This document shows positions 36,013-44,385 of a stretch of DNA of 64,000 bases, piece after piece. A program made the position numbers and the translations under genes. Source of the DNA: Shinella zoogloeoides (lineage in GTDB: Bacteria > Pseudomonadota > Alphaproteobacteria > Rhizobiales > Rhizobiaceae); assembly GCF_033705735.1 (NCBI RefSeq), contig NZ_CP131130.1:2864001-2928000 (forward strand), given 5' to 3'. Below the pieces are notes generated by a model that was not told where the DNA came from, did no database searches, and saw only the letters and a program-made list of their open reading frames with translations. Position 1 is the stretch's first letter; every line of letters begins with the position of its first letter.

Positions 36013-36435
36013 TCAGTCGATCGCCGCGAAGATAGCCGAAGCTTCGGCATGTCCCTTCGAATAGGCTGCGAGGCGATGGTAGGCTTCCGCCAGATGGTCG
36101 GAATCGTGGCGCAGCGCGAGGTTCGAGAGGACGAAGAGGGTCGCGATGATGCCGGCGGCCTCGGCCGACACCTCGCCGCGAAACTCGGTGAGCCCGCTTT
36201 CGATCCGCATGGGCGATCGCGACGCGGGGGCGAGGAACAGCGGGCGGCCCCCATACTCGTAGAAATTCCAGAAGCCCCCGCGATAGTCATAGGGGCTGAG
36301 CCGCTCCATCACATGATAGACGGTGTTTTCCGCGATGATGAGGAGCCGCAGGCCGAACAGGGTCGGCAGGAAGGTTTCGCGGCAATCGTCCGCTACGATC
36401 GTTGCGGTCTGGCGGGCAGTGGCTTGAAGGGTCAT
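36013..36435 (-). CDS. ArdB/KlcA-like antirestriction protein
   Basis: 140 aa. The pattern YDYRGGFWNFYEYGGRPLFLAP matches the central signature of ArdB/KlcA (YxGGxWxxYxxxNGGFYMAP), followed by AGIIATLFVLSNLALRH as in that family. ArdB proteins reduce type I restriction of incoming DNA without mimicking DNA directly. Together with ArdC (41420-42376) it would help the ICE enter new hosts. Confidence 0.82.
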   Translation of the reverse strand: MTLQATARQTATIVADDCRETFLPTLFGLRLLIIAENTVYHVMERLSPYDYRGGFWNFYEYGGRPLFLAPASRSPMRIESGLTEFRGEVSAEAAGIIATLFVLSNLALRHDSDHLAEAYHRLAAYSKGHAEASAIFAAID

Positions 36436-36466
36436 GGCCTGGTTCTCCGGAGAGAGGAAGGAGACA

Positions 36467-36503
36467 GGTCCGGGCGGCGCTCTCTCTTCAACCGCCCCGA
36501 ACC
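36467..36503 (-). promoter_or_regulatory. Structured leader upstream of ardB-like gene (leader family A)
   Basis: Inverted repeat ggtccgggcgg (36467-36477) / ccgccccgaacc (36492-36503), paired with one bulge and a wobble, around an AGAGAGAGC loop on the minus strand. It is followed further downstream by GGAGA just before the ATG at 36435. Same plan as the other family A leaders. Confidence 0.55.
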
Positions 36504-36532
36504 GTCCAGGCCCCGTCCCTTCTCTCCCTCGC

Positions 36533-36832
36533 TCACAGGCGCCAGAGGCCGCCGGCGATCTCCCGCACCAGCATGTCGCGCGCCTTCGCCATCACCTCGC
36601 GGCCGCAGGTCTCGGGGTGATCGAAGAAGCGCGCGGCCGGGCCGTTCTCGGTCCAGTCGGCGTAGTAGCAATAGGACCGATCCTGAAGCCGGAAGGCCGT
36701 CATGTCGGCGGCCCAATGCGGCTTCGGCTCGACGACGACGGTGACGCCATCGCGCGTTTCGGGCCAGGGCAGCGAGCGCTGCGAGGGCGGGCAACGAAGG
36801 TCCGCCGCCAGTATCTCGTCGACGGTGATCAT
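36533..36832 (-). CDS. Conserved ICE protein, unknown function (99 aa)
   Basis: 99 aa from the ATG at 36832, overlapping the upstream gene by 4 bp. It starts MITVDEILAADLRCPPSQ and contains SYCYYADWTENGPAARFF. Slightly acidic and soluble; no known domain. Co-transcribed with the DUF6117-like gene. Confidence 0.65.
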   Translation of the reverse strand: MITVDEILAADLRCPPSQRSLPWPETRDGVTVVVEPKPHWAADMTAFRLQDRSYCYYADWTENGPAARFFDHPETCGREVMAKARDMLVREIAGGLWRL

Positions 36833-37098
36833 GACGCGGCTCCCTCGCCCGACCTGGCGATGAAGCCGTCCGGATCGTCGGGATCGGGCGGCAGGTAGGC
36901 GTCGTAGGGATTGCCATCGGCCAGATGGCCGAAGGGCGTCATGACGAAATCGCCGTCCTCCGCGCGGCCGACGGCGCAAAGGACGTAACGGCGCTCGCCG
37001 GTGACGGCATCCAGGCACTCCATGAGTGCGAGATTGCCGTCGCCGGCGGCGCGGAGAAGCGTGTTGAAGTTGGTGCGGGCGTGATCGGGAATGGCCAT
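36829..37098 (-). CDS. DUF6117-like small protein
   Basis: 89 aa from the ATG at 37098 with GGAG 7 bp upstream. It contains FNTLLRAAGDGNLALMECLD and VLCAVGRAEDGDFVMTPFGHLADGNPYDAY, a pattern seen in DUF6117 proteins of conjugative elements. Function unknown. It is preceded by a hairpin leader (37121-37140). Confidence 0.7.
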   Translation of the reverse strand: MAIPDHARTNFNTLLRAAGDGNLALMECLDAVTGERRYVLCAVGRAEDGDFVMTPFGHLADGNPYDAYLPPDPDDPDGFIARSGEGAAS

Positions 37099-37120
37099 GT
37101 CAGGCTCCTGAAACGAGAAC

Positions 37121-37140
37121 GCCCGGCGCGATGGCCGGGC
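37121..37140 (-). promoter_or_regulatory. Hairpin in the leader of the DUF6117-like gene (leader family B)
   Basis: gcccgg (37121-37126) / ccgggc (37135-37140) followed on the minus strand by GTTCTCGTTTCAGGAG and the start codon. The same hairpin plus CGTTTCAGGAG string precedes the gene at 38041-38706. Confidence 0.5.
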
Positions 37141-37175
37141 GATGGATGGGGATTGCGATCGGGGAGACGCAGGCG

Positions 37176-37370
37176 TCAGAGGCGGAAGCGCGCGACGAGG
37201 CGTTGCGCCTCGGCGTGGTGGCGCAGCATCTTGCGATAGAAGCGCTTGCGCGCGTCCCGCCTGTCGGGATCGCGCAGGGCGGAGCGGGACAGCTTGCGCC
37301 GCGCCGCCCCGACGACCGTGCGGCCGCGTTCCCACACGGGAACAGCGAGACGGAGATAGGTGGCGTACAT
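37176..37370 (-). CDS. Small basic ICE protein, paralogue of 37847-38044
   Basis: 64 aa from the ATG at 37370, very Arg-rich, with a C-terminal helix RKRFYRKMLRHHAEAQR that matches RRKFYREMLRCHAAAQS of the product at 37847-38044. Each copy follows a larger gene, so a two-gene unit seems duplicated. Function unknown. Confidence 0.6.
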   Translation of the reverse strand: MYATYLRLAVPVWERGRTVVGAARRKLSRSALRDPDRRDARKRFYRKMLRHHAEAQRLVARFRL

Positions 37371-37379
37371 CGCGGCCAC

Positions 37380-37781
37380 CTACACGTTGATGCGCTCGCA
37401 CAGCGCGTCGATCTCGGGGAGATCGAGCCCGGCGTGCGCGCCGTCGTTGTTGTAGATGTCCAGGAACACCGGATCGAGCGGCCCGTTGACAAGGGCGAGC
37501 TGAAGGGTGCGAAGACCGGCGAGCACCGCATCGCGCTCGTGGGCGGTCATGGCGACGATCAGGAACGCCTCGACCGTCTCACCCTTTTCGAGAAGACGGA
37601 CGCCGGTGGATTCGTCGATTTCATAATCGTCGAACTCCTGCACCTCGCCGGTGGCGATCCATTCGCCATCGTAGCGGACGCTTTCGGCGACGCTTCGCGC
37701 CTCTGCGGGCGTGCCGGCCTCGACGACGGTTTCGTAATAGACAAAGGCATCGTGGCCCTTGCGGACAACAAATCTGGGCAT
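37380..37781 (-). CDS. Conserved ICE protein, unknown function (133 aa)
   Basis: 133 aa from the ATG at 37781, preceded by GGAGCTTCCC; ATG at 37793 is an alternative. The N-terminus MPRFVVRKGHDAFVYYETVVEAGTPAEA, given in part, resembles that of the 221-aa product at 38041-38706 (YRLPAYRTRTYEADTPELA). Acidic and soluble. No domain recognised. Confidence 0.65.
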   Translation of the reverse strand: MPRFVVRKGHDAFVYYETVVEAGTPAEARSVAESVRYDGEWIATGEVQEFDDYEIDESTGVRLLEKGETVEAFLIVAMTAHERDAVLAGLRTLQLALVNGPLDPVFLDIYNNDGAHAGLDLPEIDALCERINV

Positions 37782-37846
37782 GGGAAGCTCCATAGGGAAA
37801 GCACCGGGCGCGACGGCCGGTCTGGTTGACGGGATGGTGGGAAGGC

Positions 37847-38044
37847 TCAGTGCCAGGTCTGCCACGCGCCGCTTTGGGCCGCGGCGTGGCAGCGCAGCAT
37901 CTCGCGGTAGAACTTGCGGCGCAGAAGGCGTTTGCAGCGGTCCCGGCGGACCCAGGCGGGAAGCATTCGCGCCGCCGCCCGCAGGACCGCCCGGTCGGTG
38001 TCGATCACCGTGATGCCGAGATCGGCATAGATCGAGTGCATCAT
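37847..38044 (-). CDS. Small basic ICE protein, paralogue of 37176-37370
   Basis: 65 aa from the ATG at 38044, overlapping the stop codon of the 221-aa gene (ATGA). Arg-rich, with CKRLLRRKFYREMLRCHAA near the C-terminus. Translationally coupled to the larger gene; function unknown. Confidence 0.62.
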   Translation of the reverse strand: MMHSIYADLGITVIDTDRAVLRAAARMLPAWVRRDRCKRLLRRKFYREMLRCHAAAQSGAWQTWH

Positions 38045-38706
38045 GGCCGGCCTCCCTTGGTGTTGCGCCACAATGCCGGTCCGAGGGCGGTGAGCACCGC
38101 GCGGATCTCGGCCGTGCCGGTCCGGTCGTCGGGAGCGGTCGATCTGACGACAGCCAGGCATGCCGAGCTGATCTCGCAGTCGGTCACGGCGTCGGGCGAC
38201 AGGCCGCCGAAGTCCGGATCGGTTGCGAGGATCGTCGCGATGCGATCGCGAACTCGATCTTCCTCAAGCCATGCCAGGACATGGCGACGTCCGGGAAGAT
38301 CGGCGGCAGGGTCGGGATCGCGCGCGCCGGCGATGATCGCCTCGCCGCGTGCGACCTCCCAGGAGGCGCGCGAGATCCAGTCCCTCTCCGTGGCGGTATT
38401 CGCGCAAACGTCTGCGACCAGCATCTTCAGCAGGCCGAGAACGATCTCGAACTGCGCGATCTTCCGGGCGTCCGTCTCCGCGAACTGCGAGGGAACGGCA
38501 ATGGATGACCGTGCGAGGGGCGCATCCGGTCCGGGCCAGATGCCGGTGACGTAGGTCTCGCCGGCCGACTCGTAGGCGATCGCATCGCCATCCCGATCGT
38601 CGTCCTCGATGGCGAGCCGGCAAGCCAGCTCGGGCGTGTCGGCCTCGTATGTCCGCGTCCGGTAGGCCGGGAGCCGGTAAGCGGTCTCGATGGTGAACAT
38701 CGGCAT
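38041..38706 (-). CDS. Conserved ICE protein, unknown function (221 aa)
   Basis: 221 aa from the ATG at 38706 with GGAG at the right distance. The N-terminal 60 residues resemble a small beta domain shared with the 133-aa neighbour (EADTPELACRLAIEDDDRDGDA). The rest is helical and acidic, with no catalytic motif. It follows the ParB-like gene after a strong hairpin (38729-38748), so its expression may depend on readthrough. Confidence 0.65.
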   Translation of the reverse strand: MPMFTIETAYRLPAYRTRTYEADTPELACRLAIEDDDRDGDAIAYESAGETYVTGIWPGPDAPLARSSIAVPSQFAETDARKIAQFEIVLGLLKMLVADVCANTATERDWISRASWEVARGEAIIAGARDPDPAADLPGRRHVLAWLEEDRVRDRIATILATDPDFGGLSPDAVTDCEISSACLAVVRSTAPDDRTGTAEIRAVLTALGPALWRNTKGGRP

Positions 38707-38728
38707 GATGTGCTCCTGAAACGAAAAC

Positions 38729-38748
38729 GGCCCGGCGAGCGCCGGGCC
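38729..38748 (-). terminator. Terminator- or attenuator-like hairpin after the parB-like gene (leader family B)
   Basis: Perfect 8-bp stem ggcccggc (38729-38736) / gccgggcc (38741-38748) with a GAGC loop. On the minus strand it is followed by GTTTTCGTTTCAGGAG and the next start codon. It lies 55 bp after the ParB-like stop codon and may terminate or attenuate transcription. Confidence 0.6.
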
Positions 38749-38803
38749 TGGAGGTGGAAGGGGGAAGATGCGGGGCGACCGCGGCCGCCCCGCGGATGTG
38801 GGA

Positions 38804-40972
38804 CTATTCGGCGGCGACGAGCACCGCCGGATCTTCGCCGGTGCCGGCTTCGGGGGCCTCGTCGTCGCCGGCGAGGAAGTCGGGAAGCGCCACGTCGGGC
38901 TCGTCCTCTTCGGCTGCACCCTCGATCGCGGGCTCTTCGCTGGCGAGACGCAGCGGTTCCGGGAGCCAGCCGGTATTCGCCAGCCGCTCCTCCGCCTCGG
39001 ACGCCATCCACATCTTGTCCTTCTTCTGGTTGTCGAGGAGATTGGCGGTGCTCTCGCCGACGGCCTCGGCGATGGCTTCGAGGATGCGCTGCTTGGTCAC
39101 GCGACCGAAGTAGTTCGCGACGGTCGGCCGGAATCCGGCCTCCGCCATGTCGAGGCCGGTCACGCGGGCCAGGCGGTCGGCTTCCGCCATGCGCGCCTGG
39201 AGCTGCCTTTCGGAGATGCCGGTGGCGCTCATGGGATTGGGCCGCTCGTAGAGCGCGTTGATCCCGAGAGACATGCAATGCGCCAGCAGCGCCATGCGGT
39301 TCTCGTCGTCGAGCGCAACGAGCCAGTCCCAGAGCGCATCGTCGTCGGTCGGCACCTTGGCCTTCCATGCGGCGTGGCGCTTGTCCACGGCCTTCGCATA
39401 GGGCGTGGTCTTCAGGTCGGTTCCCTGATTGCCGCAAAAGACCTCGTGAACCGAGACCTGGACGGTCGCGCCATGGGTGGATCGCCTGAAGGCGTCGCGG
39501 GCGAGCTTGTGCAGCAGCGCCGTCATGGCGACATGGGGATTGCTGCCGACCGCGTTGCGCAGCGCGATGGTACGATGCGCCGACAGCTCGATCACCAGCT
39601 TTTCGGGGAGCGGCCGGATGACGTCCACGTCCTCCTCTGGCTCGACCGGCCGGCCGTTGACGGCGATGACGGTGCGCGGTCCCTCGGGCGAGAGATCGTC
39701 ATCGTCCTCGCCGTCGATACCGGCATCCGGCTCGACGCCTTCGGTGTCGACGGTCTCGACCGGCTCGTCCTCGGGGCGCACCCAGCCGCGATTGACGACA
39801 AGCTCGCCGTCCTCGTCGACGGTGACGAAAGCGCCGGCGATGGCGATCTCGACCGGATCATAGACGGTCGGGCGGCGCTCGAAGGCTTCGAGCTGCCTTT
39901 CGATCTCGCCTAGGCGCCGGTCGATGTCCTCGGGCAGCTCCTGATCGGCCGGGTACTTGGCCTCAAGCCGCTCCTGCTGGCTGCGCAGCTTCTCGCGTTC
40001 GCGCCGCTCCTTCTTGGACAGTTCCGCCGGCGTGCCGACGACGCCGCGCAGGCCGTGGTCATAGCCGTAGGGAAGTTCGAGGTCTGCTTCGACCCACTTC
40101 CAGCCTTCGGCGGCCACAGCATCCGCGGCCGCCTTCAGCTTCTCCCCGACCAGCCGGTCGAGAAGCGGCACGTCTTCCAGCCATCCCTCCTCGTCATCGT
40201 CGAAGAGATAGCGCGGCAGGAGAGACCCGCTCGCCGCCAGATAGGCGTCGAGGCCGACGAAGCGCGCACGCTTGTCGGATGCGGGAACCTCGGTCTCGGT
40301 GAGCATTTCCCGGATCTGCCAGGGCTCCTTGTTGTGGGACTGCCGGACGGCATCCCAAACCTGCTCCTGGCGTTCGTGATCGGGATGGGCGGTGAACGCC
40401 TCCAGCGTCCGGAGCGTCATGCCGTTCGCGGCATAGACCTCGTGCAGCTTGGGCGAGACCTTGGCGAGCACCAGGCGCTGCTCGACATAGCGCGTCGTCG
40501 TGAAGTAGGCGCTGGCGACCTCCTCGTGGGTCATGCCGCCATCCACCATCCGCTTGAAGGCGCGGAACTGGTCGAGCGGATGCAGCCCGACGCGGAAGGT
40601 GTTCTCGGCCAGCGAGTCGTCGACGGCCGAGGTCTTGGCATTGGCCTTCTTGACGAGGCAGGGGACCAGGCCGTCCTCGGGGAAGCGACCCTTTGCCACC
40701 AGGCGGGCGATGACGCGGTAGCGGCGACCGCCGGCCGGGGTCTCGAAATCGCCGGTCTCGTTGCCGTCGGCGTCGAGAACGGCGCGGACATTGATGCCGA
40801 GGATCAGGTCCTCGCGGCGCTCGACATCGAACTCAAGCTCATCGAGGCCCGCATCGGCGTCGACTTCGCGAACATTGTCGTTCGACAGATGGATGCGGTT
40901 GAAGGGAATGTCGCGCGACCGCGAGAACTCGATCATCGCGAGGGCGGGCTTCTTCTTGGCAGCTCGGGCCAT
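38804..40972 (-). CDS. Large ParB/RepB-type nuclease-domain protein
   Basis: 722 aa. The N-terminal 200 residues are a ParB-like domain: PFNRIHLSNDNVR, then TPAGGRRYRVIARLVAKG, ENTFRVGLHPLDQFRAFKRMV and an HTH (MTHEEVASAYFTTTRYVEQRL). The long C-terminal part is helical and acidic, as in the ParB N-terminal domain proteins of other ICEs. It probably binds ICE DNA. No partner ParA gene is adjacent. Confidence 0.9.
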   Translation of the reverse strand: MARAAKKKPALAMIEFSRSRDIPFNRIHLSNDNVREVDADAGLDELEFDVERREDLILGINVRAVLDADGNETGDFETPAGGRRYRVIARLVAKGRFPEDGLVPCLVKKANAKTSAVDDSLAENTFRVGLHPLDQFRAFKRMVDGGMTHEEVASAYFTTTRYVEQRLVLAKVSPKLHEVYAANGMTLRTLEAFTAHPDHERQEQVWDAVRQSHNKEPWQIREMLTETEVPASDKRARFVGLDAYLAASGSLLPRYLFDDDEEGWLEDVPLLDRLVGEKLKAAADAVAAEGWKWVEADLELPYGYDHGLRGVVGTPAELSKKERREREKLRSQQERLEAKYPADQELPEDIDRRLGEIERQLEAFERRPTVYDPVEIAIAGAFVTVDEDGELVVNRGWVRPEDEPVETVDTEGVEPDAGIDGEDDDDLSPEGPRTVIAVNGRPVEPEEDVDVIRPLPEKLVIELSAHRTIALRNAVGSNPHVAMTALLHKLARDAFRRSTHGATVQVSVHEVFCGNQGTDLKTTPYAKAVDKRHAAWKAKVPTDDDALWDWLVALDDENRMALLAHCMSLGINALYERPNPMSATGISERQLQARMAEADRLARVTGLDMAEAGFRPTVANYFGRVTKQRILEAIAEAVGESTANLLDNQKKDKMWMASEAEERLANTGWLPEPLRLASEEPAIEGAAEEDEPDVALPDFLAGDDEAPEAGTGEDPAVLVAAE

Positions 40973-40984
40973 GGTGGGGTACTC

Positions 40985-41030
40985 CGTGACGGGCGCCGAG
41001 AGCCTCTCTCTCCGCTATCAACCCGTCACG
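40985..41030 (-). promoter_or_regulatory. Structured leader of the parB-like gene (leader family A)
   Basis: Perfect 9-bp arms cgtgacggg (40985-40993) / cccgtcacg (41022-41030) enclose an inner GAGAG/CTCTC hairpin. GGAG follows the stem directly and precedes the ATG at 40972. Almost the same sequence lies before ardC (42386-42433). Confidence 0.7.
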
Positions 41031-41081
41031 AAATCCCCATCCCCTCTCTCACTCTCTGGAACGCCGATGCGGGCGCCTGCC

Positions 41082-41423
41082 TCACCGGGCGGGGAGCGAC
41101 GGCCGCGGCGCGTCCACCCCGTATTTCCGCCGCAGCGTGTCGATCGCCGCCTCCTGCCGGACGATCCTGCGACGAAGCCGGTCGAGATCGGGACCGGACG
41201 CCTTGAGCAGATCGTCGAGGATGCGGCGGTATTCCGCCTCGTCCGCGCCGGTCCAGCGGCTCATCGCACGATGGTAGTGCCGCGCTTTCGGCCGCCGGCG
41301 GATCGCCTCGGCTTCGGCCCGGCGGCATACCGCGCGCTCGGCCAGCGCGAGATTGTCCCGGCTTCGGGCGAGGCCGGCTTCCATGCGCACGAGAGCGGCG
41401 TGAAGTCGCGCGCGGTCAATCAC
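41082..41423 (-). CDS. Coiled-coil ICE protein, unknown function
   Basis: 113 aa, mostly alpha-helical and Arg/Ala-rich, with heptad-like stretches (ALVRMEAGLARSRDNLALAE and LDRLRRRIVRQEAAIDTLRR). It overlaps ardC by 4 bp, so it is translationally coupled. No family recognised. Confidence 0.65.
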   Translation of the reverse strand: MIDRARLHAALVRMEAGLARSRDNLALAERAVCRRAEAEAIRRRPKARHYHRAMSRWTGADEAEYRRILDDLLKASGPDLDRLRRRIVRQEAAIDTLRRKYGVDAPRPSLPAR

Positions 41424-42376
41424 GCCGCCCGCCTGTCAGGCTCGGCCTCCACCGGGCGCAGCCCGTCATCGGGGGCGAAGGACAATATCCAGTCGGCCGC
41501 CTTGCTGGCCTGGCTGGCGGCGCGGACCACGGCGCGGGAATCCTCGCGCAGCACGTCGAGCCAGGAGCCGATATAGTCGGCATGGCGCACGGTCGGGACG
41601 ATGCCGAGCGACGCGCAGCAGAATGCGGCGCTCATCTCGGCGATCAGTTCCTCGAAGGCATATTTCTTCGTGCCGAAGGAGGAGGAGAAATCGCGGTTCA
41701 GCCGGCTGCGATGGCCGCTGGCGTGACCCAGCTCGTGCAGGGCCGTCCGGTGCCAGTTGATCGGCTCGAAATAGGCTTGCGGCGGCGGCACGACCACATA
41801 GTCGTCGGCCGGTACATAGAATGCCCTGTCGCCGCCGATGCGGAAGTCGACGCCCGTCGCCCTGATCAGCGCCTCGACCCTCGGCTCGATCAGGCCGGGG
41901 GGCGGCGGCGGAACCGCGACGGTGATGTCGTCGGGCAGCCGTTCGCATTGCGCTGCATTGAAGACGGTGAAGCGCTTGAGGAAGGGGATGGCCTGGGCTT
42001 CCTCGCCGGTCTCGCGCGCCCGGCGCTTCTCGTCCTCTGGGACGAAGCGGTCGGCATAGACGACGGTGGTGCCCTGCTCGCCCTTGCGGACATTGCCGCC
42101 GAGCGCGGCGGCCTGCCTGTAGGTGAGCCAGCCCTGACCGGGAAAACCGTGCTGCACGACGGCGCCCCAGAGGATCAGGATGTTGATGCCGCTGTAGCTG
42201 CGGCCGGTGGCGGCGTTCCTCGGCAGGCCGAGCGGCGCTTTCGCCGACGCCGTGCCCCAGGGCTGGACCCAGGGGAAGCGGCCGACCTCGAGCTCGGCGA
42301 TGATCTTGCCGGTGATCTCGTCATAGAGGTTCGTCCGGTCCGAGCCGGCGCGAGGGGTGCGGTCACGTCTGGACAT
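41420..42376 (-). CDS. ardC: ArdC-type antirestriction protein
   Basis: 318 aa. The N-terminal ssDNA-binding domain (EITGKIIAELEVGRFPWVQP...RSYSGINILILW) is followed by a zincin-like metallopeptidase domain with HELGH (about residues 214-218) and a downstream glutamate in FEELIAEMSAAF. ArdC binds single-stranded DNA and is thought to protect incoming conjugative DNA from restriction. Its leader is nearly the same as that of the ParB-like gene. Confidence 0.95.
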   Translation of the reverse strand: MSRRDRTPRAGSDRTNLYDEITGKIIAELEVGRFPWVQPWGTASAKAPLGLPRNAATGRSYSGINILILWGAVVQHGFPGQGWLTYRQAAALGGNVRKGEQGTTVVYADRFVPEDEKRRARETGEEAQAIPFLKRFTVFNAAQCERLPDDITVAVPPPPPGLIEPRVEALIRATGVDFRIGGDRAFYVPADDYVVVPPPQAYFEPINWHRTALHELGHASGHRSRLNRDFSSSFGTKKYAFEELIAEMSAAFCCASLGIVPTVRHADYIGSWLDVLREDSRAVVRAASQASKAADWILSFAPDDGLRPVEAEPDRRAA

Positions 42377-42385
42377 CGCGGTTCT

Positions 42386-42433
42386 CCGCGACGGGCGCCG
42401 GGAGCCTCTCTCCCAGCCCTCAACCCGTCACGG
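42386..42433 (-). promoter_or_regulatory. Structured leader of ardC (leader family A)
   Basis: Arms ccgcgacggg (42386-42395) and cccgtcacgg (42424-42433) pair with one G-U wobble on the minus strand and enclose a GGGAG/CTCCC inner hairpin. GGAG follows directly and precedes the ATG at 42376. Confidence 0.7.
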
Positions 42434-42652
42434 CAAACCCCGTCCGCACTCTCACTCTCGGGGGGCGTTGCGGGGTCTCCCCGCAGAAGGGGGTGTGTCG
42501 GCAACGAAGTGCCGACCAGGGGGAAGGCTTTCCCCCGCAAGACCGTAAAACCGTGGAAGCGTATAAATGCAAAAGCATAGATACGGACCGCCGGAAATCG
42601 CGAAGGACCGCCAGCCTCGAAATCGCTCCGGTCCCGCCCTATCTTGCCATCC

Positions 42653-43252
42653 ATGTGCAACGCCTATGAACAGCATGTGAAATGGGTCGAGTATTGCAGG
42701 ATGATGCAGGCGCTGGAGCTTGGGATTCCGACGCAACAAAGCGACCTTGACCTTCCCGAACATGACGACATCCGCATCAACCAGATGGGTCCGGTGATGC
42801 GGGCGACGGCGAACGACCGCGAGGTCGAGCTGGAGCGGATGAATTTCGGATTGCCGTCGAACCGGCCCGAGGGCGGCCCGGTGTTCAACTTCCGCTCGGA
42901 AGGGCGCGATTTCTCCAACACCCATCGCTGCCTCGTCCCGGCCTCGGCCTTCTTCGAGTTCACCGGCACGAAATATCCGAAGACCAAGCACCGCTTTACG
43001 CTGAACGGAGCGCCCTTCCTTGCCGTCGCCGGCATCTGGCGCGAGGCGCAGGGCAATCACCCGGCCTCCTTCGCCATGCTGACGACCGATCCCGGTCCCG
43101 ACGTGAAGCCGATCCACGACCGGCAGATCGTGGTGCTGCGGCCGGAAGATTGGGCGGCCTGGCTATGGCTGACGAAACCGGAGGCCGAGTTATTACGGCC
43201 GCTGGAGCAAGTCTCCCTCTCGGTCGAGACGGTGCGGAAGGGTGCCGACTAG
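42653..43252 (+). CDS. SRAP-family DNA-protein crosslink protein (YedK/HMCES-like)
   Basis: 199 aa from the ATG at 42653, so that Cys2 follows Met1 (MCNAYEQ). In the SRAP family this Cys links covalently to abasic sites in single-stranded DNA. Other family motifs seen are HRCLVPASAFFEF and GIWR, plus the histidine in IHDRQIVVL. It may shield abasic sites in ICE DNA during transfer. It is transcribed on the plus strand, away from ardC. Confidence 0.93.
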   Translation: MCNAYEQHVKWVEYCRMMQALELGIPTQQSDLDLPEHDDIRINQMGPVMRATANDREVELERMNFGLPSNRPEGGPVFNFRSEGRDFSNTHRCLVPASAFFEFTGTKYPKTKHRFTLNGAPFLAVAGIWREAQGNHPASFAMLTTDPGPDVKPIHDRQIVVLRPEDWAAWLWLTKPEAELLRPLEQVSLSVETVRKGAD

Positions 43253-43422
43253 CCCCATCGCCGCTTCCATCCGCCACTATGACAGCGGCATCCGACGACG
43301 AAAGCGGCCGTCAGCTTCTCCAACATGCGATAGTGCGCTCGACCGCTTCCCGGCCGAGGTGACGCCTTTCCTTGAAGAGTCTAGGGTAGATTTGTGGAAG
43401 TTTCGGAGCTGTTGGCGGGGGC

Positions 43423-44385
43423 ATGGCGGATATATTTGAGAATGCGGTAACTTCGATTGTGCTCGGTATCGAAGATTTCCGAGAGGGTTCCGACGCGCGC
43501 ATGTTGAGTGCGGCGCGCAACTACTATGCGGGCGTGCTGTTACTGGGCAAGGAATGCCTCGTCCGTGCCGCCCCTGACGCCGATCCGATGGAGATCATCG
43601 GCGCGAAATTCGAACCCGTCCCCGATGGTGACGGCGGCGTTGACCATGAGGTTGTCGGCTATGCGACGGTAGATCTCGCCCAGCTCAAGAGCCGATTCAA
43701 GAAATTCGGCTTGTCCTGGCCTGACGTGAACATCGAAAAGCTGCAACGATTCCGAAACAATCTTGAGCATTATCACCTGGCCGAACCCGTTGGAGCGCTG
43801 AAGGAGGCGATCGCCGCCTCATTTCCGATGGTTATCGACTTCCTGGAGACGCTGAAAGAAGATCCGCAAGACGTCTTGGCGGACGTCTGGGATACAATCC
43901 TTGAAGAGACGAATGCCTTCAATAAGGTCCAGAAGAGCTGCATGGACAGCCTTCTGCGCCTGAATTGGCCCGGTGAGATCGGGCAACTGGATCGTATGTC
44001 TTGCACCAATTGTGGCTCGTCTCTTATCGGTCAGACCGACCGCGACAATATCGAGAGCGAAGCGGCCGATGCCAAATGCTTCCAGTGTGGCCATGAGTAC
44101 GATCAGCGGCAGCTTGCTGAGATGGTCGTGTCGGCGAGCTACGAGATCGACGCCTATTATGCCGCCAAGAACGGTGACTCGTCACCGATCGCGACATGCC
44201 CCGAATGCAGCGCCGACGCCTATGTCGAGAATGGAGAAATGAGCATTTGCTTTGCATGTAAGGAAACGATCGGTGGCGAGTGCAGTCGATGCAGTGCCGA
44301 CATCACGGTCCATGAGTACAATCCAGACTATCCCGGTTTGTGCAGCTACTGCGCTCACACCTGGGAAAAGGTTATGCGAGAGTGA
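43423..44385 (+). CDS. HEPN-like protein with C-terminal zinc ribbons
   Basis: 320 aa. The N-terminal half is helical and contains RNNLEH (residues 111-116), matching the Rx4H motif of HEPN ribonucleases. The C-terminal third has Cys pairs forming about three zinc ribbons (CTNCGSS, KCFQCGHEY, CPECSAD, CFACKET, CSRCSAD, CSYCAH). It overlaps the next gene (GTGA), so the pair is translationally coupled. I recognise no named system. The location in the defence island suggests an RNA-cutting toxin or sensor; that is inference. Confidence 0.75.
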   Translation: MADIFENAVTSIVLGIEDFREGSDARMLSAARNYYAGVLLLGKECLVRAAPDADPMEIIGAKFEPVPDGDGGVDHEVVGYATVDLAQLKSRFKKFGLSWPDVNIEKLQRFRNNLEHYHLAEPVGALKEAIAASFPMVIDFLETLKEDPQDVLADVWDTILEETNAFNKVQKSCMDSLLRLNWPGEIGQLDRMSCTNCGSSLIGQTDRDNIESEAADAKCFQCGHEYDQRQLAEMVVSASYEIDAYYAAKNGDSSPIATCPECSADAYVENGEMSICFACKETIGGECSRCSADITVHEYNPDYPGLCSYCAHTWEKVMRE

